64,000 nt of DNA from Aplectana chamaeleonis (GCA_029168955.1 JAPDOI010000172.1:682001-746000), one strand, 5' to 3'; shown: positions 22,821 through 35,847, counted from the first letter of the stretch. Made by a program: numbers and translations. The notes: generated by a model from the sequence alone, not told the origin.

Positions 22821-25493
22821 CTCAGACAATTGAAAAACCTGACCGCCGACAAATAGACGACCGCCACCGGGATGGGCGTTTGTTGGTCGGTTTTTTGTCG
22901 GCGGTTAGTCTGAAAATTCCTGCGGTTGGTCGGCGGTGAGACCGCAGGCTTCTGCGGTTGGTCTGCCGGACCTACGGGTTGTCCGCTGGTTCCTGCGGTG
23001 GGTCTGTGATTTCCTGCGGTTGGACCACAGGTTGATGCGTTTGGCCCGCAGGTTCCTGCGGTCAGTCAACACGTGCCCTGCGGTCGTCCTGCAAGCTGCA
23101 GCGGTCGGTCTAGATTCAGCTAGGGCAAGCCCATCAGGTACCTCGATTCATTCGGTTTCAGCTGCGATTAGCCTGCGAGGCCCATCACCCCCCCCCGTAG
23201 TTGGTATAGACTGAACCATGACTACGTAAGGTCTATTTTTTTAACACACGTCTACTGCACCATCCAGCGCGTTTAAATCCAAGCATGAATGAATAGGGCA
23301 ATTTCGAAAATATACCCTGCTCTAGCGATTTCTCCCCTGAGGGCCCACCACATTCGACCACCACCAGACATGCACGTATACACAGAAATGTTTCTCTCCA
23401 GATTTATTTCTTCTTGAAGTTCTTCCAACGGACAAAAATGTCAACATCGAACATACAACAATGTTAGCCTCCAACAGAAAACAGTGTAAACTTCCAACAG
23501 GCAACAATGCATATGAGAACAGTAAAAATAAGGTATACTAAACTAAATAATATGTATGTGAGACCTCTATACCGGTGGACGTACACAGGTAAAAACAACA
23601 AATGAGCGTTCTAAACCAGGTATAACCGTGAGTAATATAAAGCCAAATAGTAAGTAGCACAAGTGAGATTGAGAATAAGTGATATTGATGGAACCGTATT
23701 ATGATTTAGCAGAAAGCGACAAAATGGCAAAAGTAAATGCATATAAAATGAATGCACGCCTTTACATTAAAAAACCGGTGTCTGTACCAAGAAAAAATCA
23801 TCAATTCAGCGCCTTTCTGGAAGTAGGCGGGGTTATCCAGTTCCAGCGAGTTGTAAACCTTGCTCTGGCGCCGAAAATGTAGACTGAAAAGTATTTGCCG
23901 GCATCCGAAACCCCTACTAATTACACTAACACCACCTATTGGGGAAATTTCGCGTTTTGCGCTCCGAAAACCACAATGTTTTTGCATATTTCTAGGCGTT
24001 TCAAACTCAAAACTACGTAAACCGCTAAAAGGCAGGCAGGCACGGGAATATTTGAACTATCGAGGCATAAGCACCTGATCTATCGTTTCAAACCTTTCCG
24101 CATTTTGCAAAACCAGAAATCACTCTGGCTGGTCTTCTTATTCGTTTTAGAGGTCAAAATGTCGGAACACCAGTCGAAATATCGTCCATAATTTGACTTG
24201 GGGAAGCGGCGATGCTATTATGATATCTTGATCATGAAAACCCAATGCTTTTTCTGTAGAAAACACAATGGTAGACGTAGAGAAACGACCGCTCCTCACT
24301 CAAGATAGCGAGATAAAGGCTGCGTTGCGGCTTCGTAGAGATATTATTCCAACCATATATACTGGACGTAGGTCAAAATTCAGAAGGATGCAAGGCAAAA
24401 CCACGATGTTATATGAGAACTAAAAGCATTAATATGTAACCATTATTAAATGGAGAAATTGGGAGGAACGTGGTACAGAAGACTGATCTGACTTGTTACT
24501 GAAAGGAGGCATGGCTTGCCTTCTTGCGGCCTCGGCTGTTAATTATCACCTGTGGTCATACGGTGTGGGCTGCCGTTGCCATCAACTGCGACCTTTATTG
24601 GTGACGGGCCTCGCACGCATGGTCATTAAACCCCTACTGTATTCGCTATGGAGTTTTATTAATGTTCGAACGCAGAGTAATTATTTACAGTATAGGGAGT
24701 TCAATGAGAATATACTAAGCACCCAAAACCAAAATTTACCATGTAATTGTTAAGTCTCTGTAGAGCTTCGATTTCGGATTTAAACCCTATCTTGTGGTGT
24801 TTTTCCGAGAGCTCGTTCATGTGGGAATAAATTTCCATTCAAAATTGCGATTGTTATAAAAAAATACACGGAATATTGTATTTTACGCAATGAGGTGTCC
24901 CGATACCAATATCGCTTACTGTGATTTATGGTGATTCGGCATGTTTCAAACAAATCACAGTTCTGACCTTTTCGGATTAATCCAGCTGTTATTTGCTCGA
25001 TCCAAGTATATCAAAAATCTACTAAAGCCTATCCTCACAACATCTACTAATTAGTTTCGTTATCCGTCACCAAACCAGTCAAAACCAACCCAATAAATCT
25101 GGATTGCTACATTCTTTCAACTGTCCCATCCATCGATTAAGCGCTAATACCAATAATGAATACGAAGAGAAGCTTACCAAGCTGATGAAAGAAGCATATT
25201 ACTACAACATTAACTCATATATAAACCGATAAAAGTGAAACAATGAAAGAAATGAAGGCAACGCCGCGCCTTGAAAACAGCGGCAATTTGAACTGCGGCA
25301 GTACGCGACGCGTCACCAAGTGCTGCGGCTTTGCCTGCGGTCAAGTGGTTTCTGAATGCGGTCCGACCGCTTTTCAAACGGCGCGACCGCCTGCATAGTT
25401 GTGCCTGCGGTTCAACAGCGGCGCGCTATCGTTGCGCGGCGGTTGGTCTTAATTCGAGAAGTTGCCTGCGGTCAGGTTTCTGCATTGTCTGAG
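22821..25493. mobile_element. 2.7-kb non-coding element with CTGCGGTC subterminal repeats
   Basis: The ends CTCAGACAAT.GAAAAACCTGACCGC (22821 on) and GCGGTCAGGTTTCTG.ATTGTCTGAG (to 25493) are inverted repeats. Next to them lie clusters of cctgcggt(t/c)ggtc units (22910-23110 on the left; 25315-25475 on the right). The 2.1-kb interior has no recognisable transposase. No convincing target duplication is visible. It may be a non-autonomous DNA transposon; family unknown. Confidence 0.6.
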
Positions 25494-27293
25494 GTACAGG
25501 GATGGGAGTCATCCTAGTTTGGGAGAGGACACTCAGTATTTCGGAAAAGTGAAAGGTGCAGCTTTCTGAAAAGGAAAGGATTTCCATAGAGTCTCTAGGG
25601 AAATGATGACTGATAACGCTATCAGATATCTGATATTGGAAGAAATTTAAATTTTCATGAATAGATTTTGAGTGCCCCTCAACAGAGTGCACCCAGGGAT
25701 GGATCTCTGAAGTAATCGATTCTCAGTTCAATCCGCTGAAAGGCGTTGTACACTACCGCTCGTAGGATTTGGTCAGCAAGCGAGCGAGGTCGGGTTTTAG
25801 CGTCTTTTTGTATAACTCGCTTCAAAGTCAACTCTAAGCGAAACCAGGGGCCGGATTCATCAACGCGGCAGCGCTGGTAGCCTTATCCAGTGGTAGCGCT
25901 ACCCGCGGTAGATTGCTACCCTAACCATCACATTGTGATTCACGAGCGCTATGCTACCGTGGGTAGCGCTACCGAGAGTTACGCCTAAAAGCGTTATGTG
26001 TGTGGTGACGCAGCCGTTTCCTACAAACGACGGCTATTGCATATCGCTCGTAATCGCTTTCCGAAAGCTTCAACTTCTGAAGACTCACAAACCTAAAGCA
26101 TAAAAACGCAGAAAAACCATGAAAAAAATCTATGTTTGAATCAATTGAAGAATACAGCTGTATGGGAAAAGTGACGATGGTTTTCGGTTTTCTCGGTAGA
26201 CTTTATTATTATGTTCTTTAATCTGTACCATAGTTTGAATATTGAGAATGAGGATGATGTGTATGTATATTATTCGCGACATTTTCGTGGGACGCTCGAA
26301 TGATTTCGCGTCTCATAGCTGGATCGCAGTACCAATCCCCAAGGCGATTTTTTTTGCATAGAAAATGTTAACATAACTATAAACAAACAAAACAAAAAAA
26401 ATCAGCTGTATCAGAAACGCTTTAGCCTAATTGTGTAATCACTGATTTGCCTCAGTACTTATGCGAATGTTTTATACCTTATACTTACCTAGTTTTCGTA
26501 TAGTGTTTAGGTTGGGAAAAAGCCAAGTGTAGACCACGGCTCTTCATTTTTAATAATGTTTTTAGCCTGCATTTTCCCAAATATCATCATCATCAAGCCT
26601 TCGCAGACCTCGTCCTTTGGGTAAATTAAAAGAGTATTCTGCCCAAAAATTAAAAGCTTTGAAATCCCAATTTTCGCGCAAAAAGAGAGGCATAGGTACA
26701 TAATAGGACTGTACTGTGCGCGCTTTCGAGTGAGTAGAGTTTCCAGTGCCGCAGCCGCCGATCTGTTGACTCTAAGTGGGTTTTAGAAACTGGAGAGTAA
26801 GCAAAATTGGAGAAAATTGTATAAAAAAGCCATATCGAGTCAGTTTTGGCGCAGGAAACTCGACCGACTCGAGACGCAATTGCGGACCGGAATTTGGTCC
26901 AGATTTTCAGAATCAAAATCCACGAAAAAACTCAACCTGACGAAGAAAAATTATTTCTTAAAACTCAAAAATATTTTTGCACCAACCTAATAATTCGTTG
27001 GGTTCAAAAACAGCTGAATGGATGTGCGCATAATTTTGGCATCAGAGCGCGCGATCTCGCCGGGTAGGGCGCCGCTGGTATCACCCTACCCGAGATTCGC
27101 GCTGGGTTGGCTTTGGTAGGTTGCTACCGTGGGTAGCAAATTTCGTGAATCGCGCCATTCGCGCGAATTCCTGTAGGGCTGGTAGTAAACCCCCTCGTGT
27201 TGTCACAACAATGCGAGAAACTTTTCGTAACAAGACATGACAACGAATGCTAATGTCATATGTTTGTTATGAGTTTGTCACGAGGGAACACAC

Positions 27294-27380
27294 ACTCCAA
27301 CGCAAAAACCACAGCGCTAAATCGGAAATGAACCTGTAACGTTCATCTCATCACGGCGCGCACTCCAACTGCTCTATTTT
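27294..27380 (-). mobile_element. tRNA-derived SINE-like unit (copy alpha)
   Basis: On the minus strand an A-box-like GAGCAGTTGGAGTGCGCGCC is followed 30 bases on by a B-box-like AGGTTCATTTCC and then by TGTGGTTTTTGCGTT. The second unit at 27428-27520 has the same order and tail, so the two are copies of one tRNA-headed repeat. Confidence 0.55.
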
Positions 27381-27427
27381 GTAAGTGTCAACGTCAGCAC
27401 TAAACCTTACGAAGTGATGAAACACGC

Positions 27428-27520
27428 GCAGATGAATGCAAAAACCACAGACATACGCGAGAACTGAACCCGGGACGCACGTCCAGTAGCGGCGGGCACG
27501 CCAACTGCCCCAATCGCTCG
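27428..27520 (-). mobile_element. tRNA-derived SINE-like unit (copy beta)
   Basis: Minus strand: GGGGCAGTTGGCGTGCCCGCC (A-box-like), CCGGGTTCAGTTCTCGC (B-box-like), tail TGTGGTTTTTGCATT. It lies 48 bp from copy alpha in the same orientation, suggesting a dimer or tandem insertion. Confidence 0.55.
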
Positions 27521-27897
27521 TTGTGGCACACACATAATCGAGTGATATGATGGTTCGCCATACTGATCACTGCGTTGTACCCACCACTAATCGCAATGAT
27601 TGGAAACCACTGATTGGTTCATAAAGTGGTGGAATCAACATCTGCAGCACTTCCCAGTATTACCTTTTCGGTGCGCCGTTTTAAGAATTTTCCTGTTACT
27701 GTACCACTCAAGACTTCGTTGGTTTTGTACTTTACTCTGAGAGATTTGGCCAAAAAGCTGCCGCGAAATAGCCCGTCAGACCCCGCAGCGGCTCCAGATG
27801 GACTGCTTTTCGGCTATTTCGAGGCTATTTCTCGGCTTTTGACGAAAAGGACAAAAAATAGCCGGGAAATAACAGGAAGTAACCAAAAGTAACCAAG

Positions 27898-28040
27898 ACG
27901 CAGCCGTCAACGGCCTGCCGAGCCGCCATACGGGCCGCCAGCAGTTGGGTCGTGTCTTCAGAGGCTAAGCGAGGTTTAAGTACCTCAACCTTGGGTAATT
28001 GAACCGACGGAGGTGTTGAAATCTGAATCATTCCTCTGTA
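27898..28040 (-). repeat. Short piece related to the E1/E3 core
   Basis: Contains cttgggtaattgaaccga.gg and flanking GC-rich sequence seen at 19600, 48080, 48670, 60740 and 61325. Only ~140 bp match. Confidence 0.4.
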
Positions 28041-30060
28041 GTGAGTCGTATACTTACCTGGAAAGCATTATCTCTTGGCTATTTCCCGGATATTTCTATG
28101 CTAAAACTCTCAGAGTAGCATGAACGCAATTCTGCAGCCTTTTTATCTCTATCGAATCGCTCTTCTACTTCCCCGAGTGGCTTGTTTAATTTGATTGTCT
28201 TTTCTGTATTCACATTGGTGAATATTCTAATGCCATCACTTATTTTGATTTCAATCATTTCAGTAAACTCATGTGGATTAGTAAAATTTTGATGTCGCGT
28301 GAGAATTTGACTTCTATGTAGTTTCGAAAATGTGTCTTCAATATGCATTTTTTAATTCATTCCCTTCTTTCAGTTTATGAGTTCAATTTCTGGGATTTAT
28401 TTTTTCTCAGAGCTTTGAAAGCGCTTTTCAATTTGATAGTTTCGGTAAACGGAAACCGCTGACTCTAGCTGTATTTATTCGCTACACTCATCTATACTAT
28501 CCCTTTTTTGCTTGGGAAAATATTTCTCTTTTCAAGAGAAAAATGTTTTTAATAATCACTTGTAAGAATTGGTAGATATGGATAGGGTTAAACCCGTGTT
28601 GGAAAAGCTTTTTTCTCTTTCAATATCGTTTCGAAGTTTCTTCGTTTGTTAACTGCAGGATGAGTAAATTTACGAGAAGTTAAAACCAGGAAAGCAAAAT
28701 TATGCAAACAAAAATATGAATCAACAAAACGTCTCACCTTCAAAATGAACATAACCTCATACACGTTTACCAAATTCACAAATGAGTATTCAAAACATTT
28801 TTTTCATTGAAAAAACACCCTCATTAGTTATTTCAAAAAGTAACGATAGATGGATACAGCGTAGGAATATAGCAGCAGTCAGCTGTTTTCCGCCATTCTA
28901 AACTGTGAAACTGGAAAAACGTCCACAAAGTCTTACAAAAAATCAATTAAATTCAAAACAAACTAAAAAACAAAAGTTTTCCAATGAAAAGTAATATGGT
29001 AGAACGGAATTCGAAATCAACACCAAAAAAGTTCAATCGACATCAAAATGTCCTAAACACACGTAAAAATACTGCAGTGATTAATACATTCATGAATGTA
29101 GACGTTAGAACATTTACCTATACAAATATAGAAAAGAAAATTGAAATAAAGACGCCTCTAACCTTAAAGTTGTCAGAGGAAGGCTGAGGGATGCCATGTG
29201 TTTTCTGTTGGTTTTTGATCGATACCGAGCAAGGCATTGTTATCATTGCCACACACGGCAAAAAGCATAGCCAAAGGTGCGTAATTTGCAATGTCCTGGC
29301 AGGCGCCGCACACCCTGCTCTCAATCACACGCCTAAATGTCACGACATTGTTGTACACGAGCGTACGACACTGGCAGATATCTGCGCACTCCCTCAACCG
29401 CGCACTATTTTGTGTCACGCTGTCTGTCGCGTTGTCGTGTTGTTATGACCACACGACACTTGTGACAGCTCGTGACAACCATTGTCGTGACAACAAGCTC
29501 GTGACAGTCACGAGCCATGTGTTGTAGGATACGATACAAACCCATACCTCGCGCCTTTTAGTCGCGACATGTCGTGACATGTCATGACAATTGTCGTCAC
29601 GACAATGGATGGTTTACTACCAGCCTAGGAAGCTACCCTTACCCAGCCTACCAGCGTTAAATTTCGTTGATGAATCCGGCCCCAGAGAGATATTTATGAT
29701 CCTGGCGTTGAGGGCTATCCAATGAGCCAGCCATTGCCAGAATTTCGTTGAGAACCTTGGAAGTTTCGCAATCAACCTGCCCTCTATATACCGTAGACAA
29801 GGGGAAACGCAGACTGAAACGGTAGCGCCCCACCCGGCACGGTACCGTAATTACAAACCTGGCTGATTGCGAAACTTCTATAATTCTTTATGTAACCATC
29901 ACAAAGGCTTTTCATTGGGTAGCCCTTGACCCCAGGATCATTGAAGTCACCCTTGTTTTGCTCAAAGTTGAGTTTGTAGCGAGTTATACAAAAAAGACGA
30001 AAAAGACGCTAAAACCCGACCTCGCTCGCTTTCTGGCCAGAGCCTACGAGCGGTATTGTA

Positions 30061-31543
30061 GGGTGTGCCTTTCAATGCGGTGGTACAGGAAAACCGGTTA
30101 GCAAGTTGGTTACTTACTAATTATAACGTGAGTTGTTTTTCAAAAAGCCTAAATATGAAAATGGAGAAAGCATTTTCAAAATCCCAGCTTTTCTATTATA
30201 ATGATACAGCAAACTGTGAATAGACAGGGCAATGGTGCTTAGATTTTCGAATCAAATGGATAAAACATGCTTTTGATGAGGTGGGACAGAGAAAGGGATT
30301 AACAAGTTGGTCACTTACAGTTTATCGAATCAAGTGATGTCCATTGGCTAATCGCGAAGATTTCTCATGGATATCACATACTACGTACCTCCCAGAAAAA
30401 GTTAACATTGCTAGCTCATCGGGTATTTCCAAGCAAAAGCGTTTTGGCATTGGCAGAAACTCTCCAGCATAAAGGAACGTCAAGAAAGTGGAGTGGCCGA
30501 ATCTACAATGATTAAAATATTTTTTCTTGAGAATCGATTACTTTGATAAAATTTTAAAGTCCCCGAAATAAACCGTTGTGGTGTTTCACGTTGAAGACCC
30601 CCAGGCTATTCGAAGAAGGACTCCTACTTGATTGAAAGTTCATGTGTTGGTAATTGCAATTGCTGCCGCTGTCTCACGGTTTACTTTTCTGAGCAGAAAA
30701 TTGGAACCGTTTATGTTTTTCGGAATATACATCGAAACCTCAATCGTGCGAGAGATGACAGTCGATGGCACAGTAGCAGCGTCTTGTTCTTTCGGTCTCT
30801 GGCACAGGTGGGAGTGGAGAGCGCAGCAAGCCCGAGGGAAAGTGGGCGAGGCAGGCTTGATTGTCAATGGTACCGCAACCATCGACTTCTCAAGGGATTA
30901 GAAACAAAAACATCAATGTGCTCGAAAAGCTTACAAAACTCACGTCAGGCCTATCTTAGAGTGTAGGCCTACAGTGTTTTCACCACGCTAAAAAAAGACA
31001 TTGAATCCAAAAAAATTCAAAGAAACTATACACGAAAATTGATAATCAGATGCGAAGATTTTCTCTATAATGGTATTCCGAAGTCGCATATCCGGAAGAA
31101 GTTTTCCAGGTTGCATTCATTGGAGTCTTGGAGGAAGCTGAGGAACGCATGCACAATGTTCATAATGATTTCTCGCGCTGTCAAGGTAGATTGTTCACAC
31201 TTCAAAAAAATCAGTGCATTTATAACTAGAGGGGGGAGTATAAAAATCTCAGACTCAACTGCTCAAACTGAAATCAGGGCCCACACATTTAAAGTCTGTC
31301 CTAATGAGAAGGTCCGAGCACGCAGTCGGCGGGAGTGTTGACCGGCCGCCCGAAGGCATTTTTCGGACCTGTAAATAGAGTATCAAACGAACAGTTAATT
31401 ATCAATCATATCTCCAATAAAGAAATGAGACCGAGAAATGTCTTCGCGCCGAAATCTTGACACGCACGTCGACCGCGTGGGCAGACATTCCCATTCGGAC
31501 AGACTTTACAGTTCGTGCTGCTGGGGCTGCTTATTTCCTTTAA
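30061..31543. other. No recognisable gene
   Basis: AT-rich sequence with short chance frames only. No motif, repeat match or splice structure could be supported. Confidence 0.4.
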
Positions 31544-32029
31544 AGGCACAGGACACCCAGAAAATAATTTTTCAAGTTTTATCCTTATCTTGGAGAGGGT
31601 CACACTCTGGTCACAATGGTATTTCTGAAATCGTCGAAGTTATCTTACGAACGGAGATATGGCTCCATGAAAATGCCTGTATTTTGAGGCGAAAAATTTG
31701 GTGGACGAGTTGTCTCAGGCCTGTATTTCTCTTGATTCGCACTCGCGGCACAAGAGCAAAACAGGATGAGGAGATAGATCGAAAAGGGAGTGAAGAACGA
31801 CTACTCGGTTAAAAATCATCCATTCATCTAGCCGCTATTGAGATCGGAAACCAGGAAGGGGACCGGGTCTGTGGTCGTGGCTGGAGGGGGCCGGGCCCGT
31901 GGTGGTCGCTTTTATCTCGCTTATTTGGAGGAATTGAGTTCTCGTATTTGGCACGTGTTATACGGGCAAGTGTCTTCTCCACAACAACACGAAAATCTCA
32001 AAGTTCATATCTGAGGGTGTGCTGTGCCT
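31544..32029 (+). mobile_element. TTAA MITE (family P-A)
   Basis: TTAA at 31540-31543 and 32030-32033; starts AGGCACAGGACACCC, ends gtgctgtgcct. It is 486 bp and colinear with the copy at 3458-3941. Confidence 0.85.
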
Positions 32030-32490
32030 TTAAGGAGTACCACACATCCCCTCCACTCGCGATTTCAGTCTTTCAAACAAACGGCCTCTAAAGTCATCCG
32101 TATTAGGCATAGTCCAGACTGCCTTTATTGGTATTACTAGTTTCGCTTCTACTGTGTCATTCAAATGCGATTTCGCAGCTTTTACTTTACTTTGTATTGT
32201 TTTCAGTCTCCAACATCTGTTTTCTACAGTGTAATGAATTGTTATTATAATTGAAAACCTGTCAAATTGCCCGTACTCTAACGATCAATCTAAGTGAGTT
32301 TGCATTTGAGGGCGGGGTTGTCGAATTTCATGTGCGCGGTCGTCGAAATTTTTCGACTTGCATTGCTCGGATTTAGTAGTTTTGAATGGCTTTTTACGCT
32401 TCCACGGCCATATCCTTCTACTGGGGTTCATGCGACCCCAGCATTGTAGTTATCTCAAAAACTTTTTCTGAGCGTATCTGTTGTCTTTAA

Positions 32491-35100
32491 AAGCACTGTT
32501 AACGATAAACTCCGTTCTTCAGTTTTCCTTGAAAAACAATTATGGAAACCCTCACATCAAAAAGCAAAATAGTGTTGAACGAACGGATTTGTCAGAATTC
32601 CTAGAGGCAGAAAACAGTTCTGAAGTTTAACCCCCTTGGGCAAGGCCGGCCTCCTTGAATCTAGTTGTAGTCGTCAACATCGACACTGTTCTACCACTGC
32701 CATGCTTTGACCTGCGATCATTGGCAAGTTTTTTTTCTTGAAAGAGGCATTAGATCCGAGAATTAGTGGTTGAAAATGTCCAATAAAACCAGTACTGGTG
32801 ATCGCAGGTCATAGCATGGCAGCGATAGAGTCGTGTAGGTGTCGACGACAACAAATGAACCCGTGGAGGCCGAACCTGGGCCCGTAGCAAACCCCCCCGC
32901 CGTCACCACATAAAGATGACAACCAACCTCAGGTACATCGCCTCTCATGTGCCTCCTATGGCAACCAACTTGAAGGGACCTATTGCCAGCATAAACTTCT
33001 TGGCAAAAGTCTGGTACAGGGAAGTGCCGAACTAGGATCATATCCGCGACGACGGCGCACACCCCCTCTGGGCCATGACTGCAGTTGGCAAGGGGGAAAC
33101 ATTGCTCACTGATAGCTACGACATTCGAAGAAACGTCGCAAAGAGATGGCCTATTGGAATCGATTGGAACGCATGCATCCGTAACCTATCCAGCTTTTTA
33201 TGTACAATTTTGTCGTATTCAATCAAACCGAGAAGCTGTCAGAGCAGAAATTTCCGGATCTCTTAAATTTCAGTTTATTGGCAATGGAAATTCTCGATTC
33301 TTCCATAGAGGATTCCAGATTTTCAGAAATTTATCGAAAGCCTTTAATGGATTTTTAAAATCTATAGCCTAGCTAAAATTTGATAATAGCTTTTGAATAA
33401 ATATGAATAACTGCAATAGGGCCTGCCGGAGACTTGTTAACGAACAAATTAATATAAACAGAAACCTCCATTATTTCTGAGCGAATAAATCAATTTGAAC
33501 ACCTGTTCTCCATTGCATTCAAGAGAACTTTGACGAATAATCTTGCAATCATGTGGATACTAGTGAAAAAGGCCCCGTAAATCTAAGAATCTAGAACAGC
33601 ATGTATAATTGAAACCAAAATTAGGTCTTCCGCACTTTTCTTATAATCGAACACTGTAATGTGCGAATTGCTATAATTCAGATGCTTGTATTGATACTTT
33701 GTCTTAGGTATATAACATCTGCAGTTAGTCTAGTACATACTTTTCTCGACTACTTTTGCCTATATCCGACACTGGAACACTTAGATCTTCATGTCAAATA
33801 GCACTAACATTTAAGGATACATATGGAAAAATTCAAATTGTTTATCTTCAATTTCGGAAATAATATACCTGCAGATCTATCATGCAGAGAAGCGATTCCC
33901 TGCTAACGAAAAAGGGCTCGTAGCAATAAGGGCTCTCCACTGGCGCACCAGACAAAGTGCCAACGCGGACCCTCACCAATAATAAGGGGCTATCGATGGT
34001 ACTCCTCTGGCAACAAACGAGAGAATATTCAAGGGATGCAGAAAAAAAGAGAAGATAGTTGGATGTGAAAGCAACCTAGCGTTTTTCACCGAAAAAAAAA
34101 TCCCTGGGAAACACTCATAGTGGAGCGCCAAAACAGTACGTGACGCTACTAAAAAACCAAATTTTTTGAAAAAAGTGGACGTTTTAATTTTTCTTCACTT
34201 CTTTAACTAACCATTCAAAAAATAGCCATGGAAACACGTGTAAGTGATGAAACTCTCAAAATCAAAAGGCGCCCACTAATATGAAATAGTTTATCAGAAC
34301 AAAACTAACCTGTAGCGGGAATATAGGAACGAAAAAGAGAAAGAACACAACATATTAACGCTTGAGGAAAAATAAGCAGCTGATGAGGCGATTGATTTCG
34401 ACCCTCGGAGCAGACAGCGATCACACATCAACCCATGATCTATGTCTCTAATCCTTGTAGCGGTAGAGTTTCACAAGATTCTCCAGTATATCACCTTTCT
34501 TATCTGAAGAGCTGCCAAGCACCGAAACGGCTGCCCTCAAATGAAGGCTCTGCACAATCATTGCATTGATTGGATCTGCCCTTACATTTAAATAGAGGTG
34601 GTCAAATCTGAATATTGTTTGTCTCTGGAGCGTATAATCTTTTCTGCGCCGCCACCATCTCGGTCATACCCCACCCATGACTGAGATCGCAGCCGATTCC
34701 TCTCGTGGCTTTGCGTGCTATTTCGCTCACCGTCTCGCACATCGCGCCGCCAACGTAGACCTCAGCACCTACCTCACGTCCATGGGTGGCTCACATACGG
34801 CTGACAAATGGCTGCCTCCGCTGTCACTATCTATGGCTGCCCGCATGCATTAAGATAGGAAGGCGCTCACGTTTCGCTGCCAGGACGTGAGCCACATGCT
34901 GATGGCGCGGAGGCAGCGCTGAGTTCGCAACATCAAGGGGGTTTGCTACGGGCCCTGCTGACTAGAAGATCTTTCAGAGCCGTTCTACGCCTCTGAGAAT
35001 GCGTTTAGATCCGTTTTTTCAACACTGTTCTGCTTCTGAAGGCTACCACAAAAGCTACTCATTGAAAACTCAAGAACGAAGTTTATCGTGAACAGTTCCT
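32491..35100. mobile_element. TTAA MITE (family P-B) split by a Harbinger-like element
   Basis: Left end AAGCACTGTTAACGATAAAC after TTAA (32487-32490); right end GTTTATCGTGAACAGTTCCT before TTGA (35101-35104). Arms stay similar for about 40 bp (ccgttctt.agttttc). Without the inner element it is about 530 bp. Confidence 0.7.
32879..34954. mobile_element. PIF/Harbinger-like element, CTG target duplication
   Basis: Ends GGCCCGTAGCAAACCCCC and its exact inverse, flanked by CTG at 32876-32878 and 34955-34957. The 2.08-kb interior shows no transposase or MADF/Myb-type partner gene. It sits inside the P-B MITE, so it is younger. Confidence 0.75.
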
Positions 35101-35540
35101 TTGAACGGAGAGTCCACGACATAAACCCTCTCCAAATTATGACCGGAAATGAAGAAGTCAGATTCCCACTGCAGCTACAATATCTAGAAGATGACAAAAA
35201 AGGCCGCAATAACCCAATATGAGCTCTACATTAAAGCTTGAGAACGCATAGAGCTATTTTGATGCTATTTTTAGCCGTTTTTCCGATACTGTTGTTGCAG
35301 TGAGAAAGGACATTCCGTTTTCCTATGGAAAACTAGTAGGCACTTTTATTGTGGGCATTACCCTTGAGAAAAGACAGTTTTTAATCTATCTGGAGCGAAG
35401 AGGAGTCTCTGGGAAATTTCGAAACACGGTGTGGTTGAATAGAGACGATTCTGGCGTCTCCGCGACCATGTCAATGTTTGACAATGGAACAGGTGACAGG
35501 TGAGGTTTTTTGGACATTACATGAGACACATTGAATCATT

Positions 35541-35747
35541 GTTCTCGGCGAATTGTGTTTCACTAGCGTACGTTTTAGCTCTGGAAAAGACCACTTTTTA
35601 TTAATGTCCGTTCTATGGTGATTCAACTCAACGATCAGTAATAATTACTGCTCTAATTCAGCGAGAAGTTTATCAGAGTACGGAAAATGCTCACTTAACG
35701 CTTCATTGGCCAACTGGATCCAGTTTTGTGAATATAGTATATAAAGG
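35541..35747 (+). promoter_or_regulatory. Putative promoter of Gly-rich peptide gene 2
   Basis: Shares gttctcggcgaattgt, gcgag...cagagtacg.aaaat and tccagtt with the segment upstream of gene 1 and ends with a good TATA box (atagtatataaagg, 35734-35747). Conservation between paralogs separated by 26 kb in otherwise unrelated surroundings supports function. Confidence 0.55.
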
Positions 35748-35774
35748 AGTTAATCTGATATCGCCAAAGGTTCT

Positions 35775-35847
35775 AGACTTCAGCTGTGAGGATCTACGAC
35801 TGTGAATTACACCGACTGCATAATCTGCTCTCCAATCTTGACCTCAG
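35775..35847 (+). other. Putative non-coding first exon of gene 2
   Basis: Conserved aatctgctctccaatcttg followed by donor ag|gtattatt (GT at 35848), matching gene 1. It would splice to the acceptor at 39626; the 5' end is inferred from the TATA box about 30 bases upstream. Confidence 0.4.

Larger units (their letters stand above)
27177..29625. mobile_element. Second PIF/Harbinger-like element nested in the first, TAG target
   Basis: Ends GGCTGGTAGTAAACC and GGTTTACTACCAGCC, flanked by TAG at 27174-27176 and 29626-29628. The same terminus type occurs at 40778-41425 and, one-sided, at 63187. The interior holds two tRNA-derived SINE copies and cacgac/gtcgtgac-rich tracts near the right end, but no transposase. 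Confidence 0.75.
25848..29682. mobile_element. PIF/Harbinger-like element, CAG target duplication
   Basis: Ends GGGCCGGATTCATCAACG and CGTTGATGAATCCGGCCC, flanked by CAG at 25845-25847 and 29683-29685. Three-base CWG/TWA targets and GGG-starting ends are the PIF/Harbinger pattern. Subterminal tracts repeat ggtagcgctacc/gctaccgtgggtag motifs. Without the inner insertion it is about 1.4 kb and non-coding. Confidence 0.8.
25751..30058. mobile_element. Family M MITE, second copy, interrupted by nested insertions
   Basis: TA at 25749-25750 and 30059-30060. Its two outer parts (25751-25847 and 29686-30058) align with the intact copy at 20956-21435, which gives the empty-site sequence gcgaaactagggagatatt for the insertion at 25845. 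Confidence 0.85.

Noticed and set aside
30628..30966. A 112-codon frame and overlapping frames
   Set aside because: Three overlapping frames of similar length with no motif or splice context; judged to be chance.
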